This document shows positions 18,348-29,865 of a stretch of DNA of 64,000 bases, piece by piece. Position numbers and translations under genes: made by a program. The notes beneath the pieces are model-generated. The model was not told where the DNA came from and did not search any database. It worked only from the letters and a program-made list of their open reading frames with translations. Positions within the stretch are counted from its first letter, which is position 1; each line of letters starts with the position of its first letter. The stretch lies in NCBI GenBank assembly GCA_021732845.1, contig JAKFUF010000010.1, positions 94,324 to 158,323 of the forward strand, in the 5' to 3' direction. Source of the stretch: Planctomycetaceae bacterium. Lineage in GTDB: Bacteria > Planctomycetota > Planctomycetia > Planctomycetales > Planctomycetaceae.

Positions 18348-19202
18348 ATGTCCCGCACGACCGCCACGCTGCTCATTTCCTGTCCCGATCAGCGCGGGCT
18401 GGTGTACAAGATCGCGAACTTCATTTATGCGAACGGCGGGAACATTGTTCATGCCGACCAGCACACCGATTTCACGGCCGGACTGTTTTTGACGCGGATC
18501 GAGTGGGAACTGAACGGGTTCAACCTGCCGCGCGAACTGGTGGGGCCGGCGTTCAATGCCATCGCCCAGCCGCTCGGGGCGAAGTGGGAGCTGCATTTTT
18601 CCGACACCGTGCGGCGGATGGCGATCTGGGTCAGCAAGCAGGATCACTGCCTGCTGGACCTCCTGTGGCGGCAGCGGGCGGGCGAATTCGCCGCGGAAAT
18701 TCCCCTCATCATCAGCAACCACCCCGACTTGGAATCAACCGCCAAACAGTTTGGCATCCACTTCGCCCATCTGCCCATCACGAAAGAGAACAAGGCCGAA
18801 CAGGAGGCGCAGCAGCATGTGCTGCTAAAGGAGCATAAAATCGACCTCGTGGTGCTGGCGAAGTACATGCAGATTCTCAGCGCCGACTTTGTGGCTCAGT
18901 TCGGACGGGTGATCAATATTCACCATTCGTTCCTGCCGGCGTTTGTGGGGGCGAATCCGTACCAGCAGGCGTACCAGCGGGGCGTCAAGCTGATTGGAGC
19001 CACGGCGCACTATGTGACGGCCGACCTGGACGAGGGGCCGATCATCGAGCAGGAAGTCGCGCGGGTGAGCCACCGCGACGACGTGCCAACGCTGGTCCGC
19101 AAGGGGAAGGATCTGGAACGGATGGTGCTGGCACGGGCGGTGCGGACACACCTGCAAAATCGCGTGCTGGTGTATGGGGCACGGACCGTGGTTTTCGAGT
19201 AA
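18348..19202 (+). CDS. purU: Formyltetrahydrofolate deformylase
   Basis: PurU hydrolyses 10-formyltetrahydrofolate to formate and tetrahydrofolate, balancing one-carbon pools and supplying formate for purine synthesis. The 284-residue protein has an N-terminal ACT domain (LLISCPDQRGLVYKIANFI, residues about 8-85) and a C-terminal formyltransferase-fold domain with NIHHSFLPAF and GATAHYVTADLDEGPIIEQ, which hold the Asn, His and Asp of the active site. The ATG at 18348 begins MSRTTATLLISCPDQ, matching the family; upstream codons in the longer frame do not. It stands alone on the plus strand. Confidence 0.93.
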   Translation: MSRTTATLLISCPDQRGLVYKIANFIYANGGNIVHADQHTDFTAGLFLTRIEWELNGFNLPRELVGPAFNAIAQPLGAKWELHFSDTVRRMAIWVSKQDHCLLDLLWRQRAGEFAAEIPLIISNHPDLESTAKQFGIHFAHLPITKENKAEQEAQQHVLLKEHKIDLVVLAKYMQILSADFVAQFGRVINIHHSFLPAFVGANPYQQAYQRGVKLIGATAHYVTADLDEGPIIEQEVARVSHRDDVPTLVRKGKDLERMVLARAVRTHLQNRVLVYGARTVVFE

Positions 19203-19286
19203 GCTGGCGGTTTTCGCGTCCACACGTGGCTGGTGTCGTCGCCGCATCGCCAGCGACCACGACGGACGGATCATGCCAGGCTTTCG

Positions 19287-21419
<2,133 letters not shown>

Positions 21420-21672
21420 CGGGTCGCCATTCCGTCAGCGCGGACCGACGCATGGTGGCTCACCGGAGGGCTCGCGCCCTGCCGCTTTCATTTGAACAAG
21501 CCCCGGAACGGGTGGCGTGTTCGTGAACCGCGCGTGCTGGACGAAGGTGAAGCAGCTCCCCACGGTGCGACGTCGCACGCAACTGATGCCAGCAAGAACA
21601 CTTCGGCCACTTATAGACAAGCGGAATACCGTTTGCACCTGGCAATCCCGTGATTCAAAGCGGGGAGCTGTG

Positions 21673-22428
21673 ATGCAAGCGTTTTCAAAGACTCCGCGAC
21701 GGGCGTCGGAACCATCGGTCGCGGTGTGGGACCGCCGGTGGAACTCGCGAAGCCAGCCGCTCCATCCAGAGTCTCTGCGCGGGGTGCGGTTGGGTTGGCT
21801 GAACGCGGTGGCCTCGCGGTTGGATGCGAACGAATGGCGGCGGCGGTTGTGCCACATGGCTCCGGCACTGCTGCCGCTGCTGCTGTGGGCTTTCCCGCAC
21901 ATTGAGCCGACACCCCTGTGGCTGCGTGCGACCTTTGTCTTGGACGCGGTGGTGCTCGTCGGGGGTGCAATGTGGGCGGGCAGGTATCTCACGCGCGAGG
22001 GTGAATGCAACATGCTCGCGGCGGCGGGCGGGTATGCCGTGCCGATCCTCGCGCTGCTGTTGATGTTTCCCAGTCAGCCCGAGTTGGGGCTCTCGATTCT
22101 CTCCATTGTTGCCCTCGGCGATGGCTCCGCCACGCTGTTTGGCAAACTGGTGCAGGGGCCAGCGTTGCCGTGGAACCCGCGGAAGACCTGGGCGGGCTTC
22201 ATCGGGTTCCTCGTGATCTGCGTGCCGTATGCGACCATGATCTACTGCGATGAAGCTCACCCGCGCGTGCCGCTTGGCGTTGCAATATCGTGCCTGTTCA
22301 CCACGGCGCTGGTCGCCGACCTGATCGAGTCGCTGCCTTCACGCACCAATGACAATCTGCGTGTTGGCACTGCCGCTGCGCTGACTTTGGTCATCCTGCA
22401 AAGCTGGCTGGTCGGCTGGGAACACTGA
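21673..22428 (+). CDS. Diacylglycerol/polyprenol (dolichol) kinase family membrane protein
   Basis: The 251-residue protein has about six hydrophobic segments and the CTP-dependent lipid kinase pattern: ALGDGSATLFGK, RKTWAGFIGF and a terminal IESLPSRTNDNLRV motif. This family includes DGK1, SEC59 and phytol kinase, which phosphorylate lipid alcohols in membranes. The ATG at 21673 has GGGGAG eight bases upstream. A longer frame to 21517 lacks family similarity. Substrate is unknown. Confidence 0.7.
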   Translation: MQAFSKTPRRASEPSVAVWDRRWNSRSQPLHPESLRGVRLGWLNAVASRLDANEWRRRLCHMAPALLPLLLWAFPHIEPTPLWLRATFVLDAVVLVGGAMWAGRYLTREGECNMLAAAGGYAVPILALLLMFPSQPELGLSILSIVALGDGSATLFGKLVQGPALPWNPRKTWAGFIGFLVICVPYATMIYCDEAHPRVPLGVAISCLFTTALVADLIESLPSRTNDNLRVGTAAALTLVILQSWLVGWEH

Positions 22429-22522
22429 CGAGATGAAGCTCGCCGACGCCAGTATTTCAGCCACAGCCCTGACGTGCGTGTCCAAGCCTGCGTTCAATTG
22501 ATGTGTTTGACCGCATTGCCAC

Positions 22523-23914
22523 TCAAAAGACGGGGATCGCTTCGCCCGTGTTTTGAATGGGGACCGGCCGGCCGCTGCGGTCGGGGACAGTGGTCTCGGG
22601 GTCGAGTCCCACGGCCTTGTAGACCGTTGCCACGGCATCGGCGGGCGAAAACGTGCGGGACTTGCAGAAGCCACCGATGGTGTCGGTGGCCCCCAGCACC
22701 TGGCCGCCGCGAACGCCGCCGCCGGCGAAGAAGATCGAGCCGGAGTAACCCCAGTGGTCGCGCCCGCCCTGGGGATTGATCTTGGGGGTACGGCCGAATT
22801 CGGTGAAGTAAACCACCAGTGTCCGCTGAAGTTTGCCGGACTGCCCGAGGTCGTCCAGCACGGCGGCAAACGCCTGGTCGACGGCGGGCAGGTGGTACGG
22901 CACCTTGCACATCTTCCACATGTGTGGCTGGTTCTGCACGGGGGCGCAGTGGTTGTCCCACAGGTTGTTGTATTCGCCCCAGTCGTAGCCGTAGTCCATC
23001 ATCACAAACCGCGCTCCGGCATCAATCAGCCGCCGTGCCAACAGGCACCGCTGACCGACTTTGCTCATGCCGTATTTCTGCTTCGACGCTTCAGATTCCT
23101 TATGCACATCGAAGGCGTCGCGAATCTTGGGAGAGGTCAGCATTTCGACGGCACGGCCGTAAAGCTGATCCATCCCCTCCACGGCGCCGTTCTGCTCCGC
23201 GGCCTTCAAGGTTGTTTCGAGCTTCGACCGCAGGCTTTGCCGCGCGGTGAACCGCACATCGGAAATCCCATCGGCGGGAACCAGGTCGCGAATCTTGAAG
23301 TCCGGATTGCGTGGCTCACCCCAGGTGCAGAACGGGGCGAACTTCTCGCCCAGGTAGGCCGAGATGAACTCGTTGGTGTAGGGCTCTCCCGGTCGTGTCG
23401 AACCAGGCACGGCAATGTAGCCGGGCAGGTCAGCGGTGGCTCCCAGTTGATGCGAAATGAAGCTCCCGAAGTTCGGCTCGCTGAGGATGCCTCCTGGCAG
23501 GATGTTCTTACCTGAGAGGGCATAGCACTGTCCCTCGAAGTGGTCGTTCGTGCCGGCCGCATAGCTGCGGATCAGCGCGATCTTGTCCATTTGCAGCGCG
23601 AGGTTCGGCAGGGTTTCGGCAAACCGCACACCCGGCACATTGGTGGCAATCGCTTGAATCGGACCGTGGATCTCCTCGGGAGCTTCCGGCTTGGGGTCGA
23701 ACGACTCGTGGTGCGTCACGCCGCCGGGCAGCCACAGGAAGAGCACCTGGTCGGCGGAGGCGATCTGCTCGGTGAGCGTTTCGGCTTGGGAGGTGTTGAG
23801 GCCCAGCAAATGCGGCGCGCTGGCGGCCAGTGTGACACCGCCCCACCGCAACATGCTGCGGCGATTGAGCACGAACGGCGAGGTTCGACGATGTTGCTGC
23901 TGATATTCGGTCAT
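22523..23914 (-). CDS. DUF1501 domain-containing protein (Tat-type signal)
   Basis: DUF1501 proteins are abundant in planctomycetes, resemble the alkaline phosphatase/sulfatase superfamily, and have no proven activity. The N-terminus has a twin-arginine-like motif (NRRSMLRWGGV) and hydrophobic stretch. The middle has FLWLPGGVTHHESFDPKP, and the C-terminal half has DAGARFVMMDYGYDWGEYNNLWDNH and VVYFTEFGRTPKIN with the typical FGRTP. The DUF1549/DUF1553 partner that often lies upstream is absent here. The ATG at 23914 or 23932 could be used; neither has a strong ribosome binding site. Confidence 0.88.
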   Translation of the reverse strand: MTEYQQQHRRTSPFVLNRRSMLRWGGVTLAASAPHLLGLNTSQAETLTEQIASADQVLFLWLPGGVTHHESFDPKPEAPEEIHGPIQAIATNVPGVRFAETLPNLALQMDKIALIRSYAAGTNDHFEGQCYALSGKNILPGGILSEPNFGSFISHQLGATADLPGYIAVPGSTRPGEPYTNEFISAYLGEKFAPFCTWGEPRNPDFKIRDLVPADGISDVRFTARQSLRSKLETTLKAAEQNGAVEGMDQLYGRAVEMLTSPKIRDAFDVHKESEASKQKYGMSKVGQRCLLARRLIDAGARFVMMDYGYDWGEYNNLWDNHCAPVQNQPHMWKMCKVPYHLPAVDQAFAAVLDDLGQSGKLQRTLVVYFTEFGRTPKINPQGGRDHWGYSGSIFFAGGGVRGGQVLGATDTIGGFCKSRTFSPADAVATVYKAVGLDPETTVPDRSGRPVPIQNTGEAIPVF

Positions 23915-24256
23915 CGTGAAACTCAGGCACATTCAGACGGAGACGGAACATCGCGACCACACATATAAATTATCGGTCATGAATGCGCGACGCAAGATTG
24001 TTCCGGCGGAAGGAACGGATGCGAGGGCTGGGGTTTGGCCGCACGCCATGAAATGCCTGAGCCACGGTGCCACGGTGCCACGGTCCGGCATCGTTGATGG
24101 GCGTCCGCGGGCTGGATACACTGACGCCGCGCAATGGGCACCAGGTTGCGCTCTCTTTCTAACCTATCAACGTTGCAATTCATGATGAACCATGCCCCAC
24201 ATTTGTGTGCGGACCGGGTTCACATGGACTCACGCTGTTCTCTGGAACTTTCTGTC

Positions 24257-25537
24257 ATGAGACTGCGACCAAGTTTTGTGGTGTGCCTGCTGGCATTGTG
24301 TTCACTCGCATTGACCGGCTGCAGTGCCGATGCCAATGCGAAGCCGCCGGCTCTCCCGCCGGCGATGGTGCTTGTCAGCACCGTCGTGGAGGAGCCCGTG
24401 GTTGACTACTACGACTTCACGGGCCGGACCGATGCACCCGAGACCGTGGAGATTCGTGCCCAAGTCACTGGGTTCCTCAACAAGGTGATGTTCGAGGCCG
24501 GTGAGGACGGCAAGGGAAGCAAGGAAGGGCGGGAGGTGGCCAAGGGCACGCTGCTGTATGAAATTGATGACCGGGAATACAGGGCCGACTTTGCCTCTGC
24601 CACGGCCGAAAAGGCGAGCGCCCTGGCCCAGCAGGAGAAGACGGCGGCCGATTTGAAGCGGACGGAAAACCTCCTCAAAAAGGGGGCAGCCACGCAGGAG
24701 GATCTCGACCAGGCCTCGGCGGCGAAAAAGCAGGCCGATGCCGCGGTCGATTCCGCCGTCGCCAAGATCGAGCGGGCCCAGTTGAACCTGGACTTCACCA
24801 AGATCGAAGCCCCGATTGACGGCAAGCTGAGCCGCACCATGGTGACCAAGGGAAACCTGGTCACCGCCGACACCACGCTGCTGACGACGTTGGTGTCGGT
24901 CGACCCAATCTATGTGTATTTCGATGTCGATGAACGGGTCATCCTCACGCTGCGCGACCGGGTCCGCAGCGGACAACTGGAGAAACCAGACTTCCCGCCG
25001 ATCATGATGGGACTCACGAACGAGAAGGGGTTTCCCCACAACGGAGAGATCGACTTCAGCGACAACCGGGCCGATCCACAGACGGGAACGATCCGCATCC
25101 GCGGGCGGTTCAAGAACCCGCCGCCTGAAGCCGGCAAGCCGGGCGACCGGGTGTTGGCGCCGGGCCTGTTTGCCCGGATTCGCCTGCCGATTGGGAAGCC
25201 GAAGAATGCCCTGCTGGTCACCGACCGGGCCATCGGCACGGACCAGGGGCAAAAGTTCGTGTATGTGGTCAACGACAAGAACGAAGTGGTGTTTCGCGGC
25301 GTGAAGCTGGGCTCGACACACGACGGCCTGCGGGTCATTTCCGAGGGCCTCGCGGCCGATGAACAGGTGATCGTCGACGGCCTGCAGCGTGTGCGGCCGG
25401 GCGTGGTGGTCAACCCCAAGGCGGTTGGCATGCGCGACCGCCCCGGCGAGGCGATCGACAAGATCGCCGCTGAAGGGAAGTCGAACGCCAAGGCGGATGA
25501 ACACAAGCCGGTCGAGGCGACGGAAAAGGCTCACTAG
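24257..25537 (+). CDS. RND efflux periplasmic adaptor lipoprotein (MFP/HlyD family)
   Basis: The 426-residue protein bridges an inner-membrane RND pump to an outer-membrane channel. The ATG at 24257 is chosen because it gives a clean lipoprotein signal (VVCLLALCSLALTGC, lipobox LTGC). A barrel/lipoyl half (VEIRAQVTGFL), a coiled-coil hairpin of about 75 residues (ADFASATAEKASALAQQEKT through AKIERAQLNLDFTKIEAPIDG), and the returning barrel and membrane-proximal domains are visible. The RND permease gene follows 168 bases downstream. No outer-membrane TolC-type gene is in the window. Confidence 0.92.
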   Translation: MRLRPSFVVCLLALCSLALTGCSADANAKPPALPPAMVLVSTVVEEPVVDYYDFTGRTDAPETVEIRAQVTGFLNKVMFEAGEDGKGSKEGREVAKGTLLYEIDDREYRADFASATAEKASALAQQEKTAADLKRTENLLKKGAATQEDLDQASAAKKQADAAVDSAVAKIERAQLNLDFTKIEAPIDGKLSRTMVTKGNLVTADTTLLTTLVSVDPIYVYFDVDERVILTLRDRVRSGQLEKPDFPPIMMGLTNEKGFPHNGEIDFSDNRADPQTGTIRIRGRFKNPPPEAGKPGDRVLAPGLFARIRLPIGKPKNALLVTDRAIGTDQGQKFVYVVNDKNEVVFRGVKLGSTHDGLRVISEGLAADEQVIVDGLQRVRPGVVVNPKAVGMRDRPGEAIDKIAAEGKSNAKADEHKPVEATEKAH

Positions 25538-25641
25538 CAGTCGTGAGCCGACGCGGCGCGTGAGCCTTTTGGCGACTTCATGCACAGTGCGAGAGTTGGG
25601 TCCCGCATTGTGCTGGTGTGCGGTTTAAAACCGCTGCACCG

Positions 25642-25667
25642 ACAGTGAAATCTGAGATTTGAAAATC
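25642..25667. repeat. AT-rich dispersed repeat copy
   Basis: This short copy reads ACAGTGAAATCTGAGATTTG and lies between the RND adaptor and the permease genes. It is the same family as 18170 and 62709. Confidence 0.6.
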
Positions 25668-25705
25668 GACCGTTGCAGGACGCGTCAACCTGGAGTTTGT
25701 GCAAC

Positions 25706-28700
25706 ATGGCGAGGTTTTTTATCGACCGTCCCGTGCTGGGTGTGGTGATCTCGCTGATCATCACCTTTGCCGGGCTGGCGGCGGCCAGGAGCTTGGCGAT
25801 TGCCCAGTACCCCGAAATCGCGCCGCCCACGGTCACCGTGAATTGCTCTTATCCAGGGGCCAGCGCCAGCGTCGTTCGCGACACCGTCGCCGCGCCGATC
25901 GAACAGCAGGTCAACGGCGTCGAGAACATGCTGTACATGTCCTCGCAATGCACCAACGACGGTGGCTACAACCTGACGGTCACGTTCGCCCTCGGCGCGA
26001 ACCTGGACATGGCCCAGGTGCTCGTTCAAAACCGCGTCAACCTCGCGCTGCCGACGCTGCCGGATTCCGTGAAGGCGATCGGTGTTTCCACCAAGAAGAA
26101 ATCCCCCAGCATTCTGCTGGCCGTCAACATGTACTCGGATGTCGACCCGGCCACCAACGAGCCGATGTTCGACCAACTCTATCTCAGCAACTTCGCCACC
26201 ATTCAAGTCCGCGATGAACTGGCACGGCTTAACGGCGTCGGCGATGTGTCACTGCTCGGTCAGCAGGACTACAGCATGCGGGTGTGGCTCGATCCCGACA
26301 AGCTGGCGGGAAACAACCTCACGGCCACCGATGTGATCAGTGTCCTGAAGGAACAGAACGTTCAGGTCGCCGCTGGACAGATCGGCCAGCAGCCGGTGCC
26401 CGCCGGACAGGACTTTCAGTATACGCTGACCACGCTGGGCCGTTTGACGGAAGCCGAGCAGTTCAACGACATCATCATCAAGACGGGCGATTCCGGCCAG
26501 GTGGTGCGCCTGGGCGATGTGTCGCGCAGCGAACTGGGCGCCAAGAACCAGGACACGCGCTGCCTGCTCGACGGCAAGCCCTCGGTGGGGATGGCCATCT
26601 TCCAGTTGCCCGGCTCCAACGCGCTGCAAACGGCACAAAACATCCGCAAACGGATGGAGGAACTGTCGGCGACCCGCTTTCCCAAGGGGGTCCGCTACGC
26701 CATCGTGTACGACACCACGCCGTTCATCGAGGAATCGGTCGACGAGGTGTTCCACACCCTGCGCGACGCCATCATCCTCGTCGCCATCGTCGTGCTGCTG
26801 TTCCTGCAGGACTGGAAGGCGATGATCCTGCCGATGATCGACGTGCCAGTGTCACTCATCGGCACCTTCGCCGTCATGTACCTGATGGGCTTCACCATCA
26901 ACAACCTGACGCTGTTCGGACTGGTGCTGGCCATCGGCATCGTGGTGGACGACGCGATCGTGGTGCTGGAGGCGGTCGAGACCAAACTGGCGCAGGGGCT
27001 CAACTCGCGGGACGCGACCATTGCCGCCATGGGCGAAATCACCGGCCCGATCATCGCCATCACTCTCGTGCTGTGTTCGGTCTTCCTGCCCGCCGCCATG
27101 CTCGGCGGCATCACCGGCCAGTTTTACCGGCAGTTCGCCCTGACGATCGCCGCGGCGATGATCATCTCCGCCCTCAACGCCATGACAATGACCCCCTCGC
27201 GGGCCGTCATGATCTTCAAGGATTACAAGCATGGCGGCCACGACACCCGCGAAGCGATGCCCTGGTGGGGTTATGCCCTCCTCCTCGGCTGGCTGGGCCA
27301 GTCGCTGCTGGAAACCTGGGCGATGCCCCTCGTCGGCGGCATGCCCGCGGGTTGGACGGCGTGGCTCGTTCGCGCCGTGCTGTTCGCCCCCGGCGCCATC
27401 CTGGGGGCCTTCCTCGCCCGGCGGGTCAACCGCCTGCTGGCGATGTTCTTCAAACTCTTCAACCGTGGCTTCGACATTGTCACCAACATCTACGGCCGCA
27501 TGGTTGGCATCTCGCTGCGGCTGTGTGTCATTGTCCTGCTGGTCTACGGCGGCCTGATTGGTCTGACCGTCCTGGGCTTCACCCGCATCCCCACCGGGTT
27601 CATTCCCACCCAGGACAAGGGGTACCTGCTGGTCGATGTGCAACTGCCCGACTCCGCATCGCTCGAGCGGACCATTGCCGCGATGAAGCGGATCGAGCAA
27701 AAGGCGCGCAACACCAAGGGCGTGGCTCACACCATGGCGATCCCCGGGCAGTCCTTCGTGCTGAATGCCGTCGGCTCCAACCTGGGCGCGATGTTCATCA
27801 TTCTCGATGAGTTCGAGCATCGCCGCGACCACGAACTCAGCGCTCCCGAACTGTCCCGCCACCTGCAGCGGCAATACTTCGCCGAGATCCTGGAAGCCCA
27901 GGTGGCTGTCTTTGGTGCCCCGGCGGTCGACGGCCTCGGCAACGCCGGCGGTTTCAAGCTGATGGTCGAAGACCTGGGCGACTCGTCGCTGGCGACAATC
28001 CAGGGACAGACCGAGAACCTGGCCGACAAGGGCAAGCAGATGCCCGGCATTGCCGGTGTGTTCAGCAGTTTTCGCGCGAACACGCCGCAACTCTACATCG
28101 ACATCGACCGCACCAAGTGCAAGACGATGGGTGTGCCGCTGAACGATGTGTTCAACACTCTGCAGGTCTACCTCGGCGGGTACTATGTCAACGACTTCAA
28201 CCGCTTCGGCCGTTCCTGGCAGGTCAACCTGCAGGCCGAAGCCGCATTCCGCCTGAAGGCCGAGGACATTCGCAACCTCAAGTTCCGCAATGCGGCCGGG
28301 GCCATGGTCCCGCTCGGCACCATCGCCGTGGTCGAGGACATCGGCGGACCTTCGATGATCACCCGGTACAACCTGCGGACCGCCGCCACGCTCAACGGCG
28401 CCGCGTTCCCCGGCGTGAGCACCGGCACCGTCATCACCAACATGGACCGTCTGGCGAAGGCCGAACTGCCCAACAGCATGCAGATCGAATGGACCGAACT
28501 CACCTTCCTGCAGCTTCAGGAGGGCAGCGCCGTCTATTTCGCCTTTGGCGGTGCCGTGATCCTCGTCTTCCTGGTCCTCGCCGGGCAGTACGAAAGCTAC
28601 TCGCTGCCGCTGGCCGTGATTCTGGTGGTTCCCATGTGCCTGCTCAGCTCACTGGCGGGGGTGGCCTTCATCCGGTCCGACATCAACATCTTCGTGCAGG

Positions 28701-29065
28701 TGGGCTTCATCGTGCTGGTGGGCCTGGCGTGCAAAAACGCCATCCTGATCGTGGCCTTTGCCAAGGCCGCCCAGGAGGGCGGGATGACCCGGTATGAAGC
28801 CGCGGTTGCCGCCTGCCGCAGCCGCCTGCGCCCGATCATCATGACCTCGTTCGCCTTCATCCTCGGCGTGGTCCCGCTGACCATCGCCCACGGGGCCGGC
28901 GCCGAAATGCGCCGGACCCTGGGCACCGCCGTCTTCACCGGCATGATCGGCGTCACATTCTTCGGCATCTTCCTGACGCCGGTGTTTTACTATGCGATCC
29001 AGTGGCTTATTGAACGGAACAAGCCCATCGAAACGACAGCATCGGCGGCGGTGAAGCCGCATTAA
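25706..29065 (+). CDS. RND multidrug efflux permease (AcrB/HAE1 family)
   Basis: This 1119-residue inner-membrane pump exports drugs or toxic compounds using proton flow. The start MARFFIDRPVLGVVIS is typical, as are YPEIAPPTVTV, YPGASASVV, the TM4 proton-relay GIVVDDAIVVLEAVE with paired Asp, and the C-terminal LVGLACKNAILIVAFAK with Lys. It is longer than the usual 1030-1050 residues because about 70 residues, with two extra hydrophobic stretches, are inserted between TM6 and TM7 (after VMIFKDYKHGG and before LFNRGFDIV). It forms an operon with the adaptor upstream. Confidence 0.93.
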   Translation: MARFFIDRPVLGVVISLIITFAGLAAARSLAIAQYPEIAPPTVTVNCSYPGASASVVRDTVAAPIEQQVNGVENMLYMSSQCTNDGGYNLTVTFALGANLDMAQVLVQNRVNLALPTLPDSVKAIGVSTKKKSPSILLAVNMYSDVDPATNEPMFDQLYLSNFATIQVRDELARLNGVGDVSLLGQQDYSMRVWLDPDKLAGNNLTATDVISVLKEQNVQVAAGQIGQQPVPAGQDFQYTLTTLGRLTEAEQFNDIIIKTGDSGQVVRLGDVSRSELGAKNQDTRCLLDGKPSVGMAIFQLPGSNALQTAQNIRKRMEELSATRFPKGVRYAIVYDTTPFIEESVDEVFHTLRDAIILVAIVVLLFLQDWKAMILPMIDVPVSLIGTFAVMYLMGFTINNLTLFGLVLAIGIVVDDAIVVLEAVETKLAQGLNSRDATIAAMGEITGPIIAITLVLCSVFLPAAMLGGITGQFYRQFALTIAAAMIISALNAMTMTPSRAVMIFKDYKHGGHDTREAMPWWGYALLLGWLGQSLLETWAMPLVGGMPAGWTAWLVRAVLFAPGAILGAFLARRVNRLLAMFFKLFNRGFDIVTNIYGRMVGISLRLCVIVLLVYGGLIGLTVLGFTRIPTGFIPTQDKGYLLVDVQLPDSASLERTIAAMKRIEQKARNTKGVAHTMAIPGQSFVLNAVGSNLGAMFIILDEFEHRRDHELSAPELSRHLQRQYFAEILEAQVAVFGAPAVDGLGNAGGFKLMVEDLGDSSLATIQGQTENLADKGKQMPGIAGVFSSFRANTPQLYIDIDRTKCKTMGVPLNDVFNTLQVYLGGYYVNDFNRFGRSWQVNLQAEAAFRLKAEDIRNLKFRNAAGAMVPLGTIAVVEDIGGPSMITRYNLRTAATLNGAAFPGVSTGTVITNMDRLAKAELPNSMQIEWTELTFLQLQEGSAVYFAFGGAVILVFLVLAGQYESYSLPLAVILVVPMCLLSSLAGVAFIRSDINIFVQVGFIVLVGLACKNAILIVAFAKAAQEGGMTRYEAAVAACRSRLRPIIMTSFAFILGVVPLTIAHGAGAEMRRTLGTAVFTGMIGVTFFGIFLTPVFYYAIQWLIERNKPIETTASAAVKPH

Positions 29066-29159
29066 GCCGCAGCGTCACTTTGCTGGCACGGGGGCTCGTC
29101 AAGGAATTCCCGAACCTGGGTTCCGGCGTTTGCCGGTGCGCAGCAATGGAGATAGATCA

Positions 29160-29649
29160 TTGGCTCAAACTCGTCCACCGGTGTTTGTCGCCACGATGCC
29201 GAGCCTCGTGGGCGAACTGCTGCTGACCAGTGATGGCACGGCGCTCACCGGCATCCACATGCGACCCGACGACATCGGTCCAGAAGACCGAGAGGATTGG
29301 GTGGAGGGTGGCTGCAAACTCTTGGACGAGGCACGGCGGCAGTTGACCGAGTATTTCGCCGGAACGCGGCAGGCCTTCAACCTGCCGCTGCGCTCTGGTG
29401 GCTCGGAATTTCAGCAGCGGGTGTGGACTGCAGACCATCCCCTACGGCACCACGATGAGTTACCGCGATGTGGCTCGGCTCATCCATGAGCCACGGGCCG
29501 CGCGGGCGGTGGGGATGGCCAACGGTAAAAATCCGCTGTGCATCGTCGTCCCCTGCCACCGGGTCATCGCGGCTGATGGATCGGTCTCTGGACATGGCGG
29601 CGGACGTGAGCGACGGGTGGCGCTGTTGAAATTGGAAAAGGTGCCGTAG
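29160..29649 (+). pseudogene. ogt: Frameshifted methylated-DNA-protein-cysteine methyltransferase (ogt-like)
   Basis: Two overlapping frames together make one O6-alkylguanine-DNA alkyltransferase. The first, from TTG at 29160 with GGAGAT upstream, runs to SEFQQRVW ending at 29426. The second picks up at 29428 with LQTIPYGTTMSYRDVARLI and carries the active-site PCHR motif (IVVPCHRVI) to 29649. In homologs VW is followed by two residues (x-Ala) before LQTIPYG. Here only one base (29427) separates TGG from CTG, consistent with a 5-base deletion. This could be a real inactivation or a sequencing error. Confidence 0.8.
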
Positions 29650-29865
29650 TAACGGCAGCCGGTGTTCCGCACGATCGCGCATCGGGATTACAGCGAGCTT
29701 CCCATCGTCAAGAACCCGGCCAACCTTGCCGGGACCCTGCCGCGCGCCGCACCGAACCTTCCCGTTGCCGCGCTGATCTACTAAAAACAACGGCAAATCA
29801 ACCAGGTGCCAGACTTTCCGCCGGGCATCGGCTTGAACCCAAACACCACATGCCTGAGACCGCCG

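Noticed and set aside
24058..24092. Triple GCCACGGT upstream of the RND adaptor
   Set aside because: Three short copies only; no evidence of an operator.
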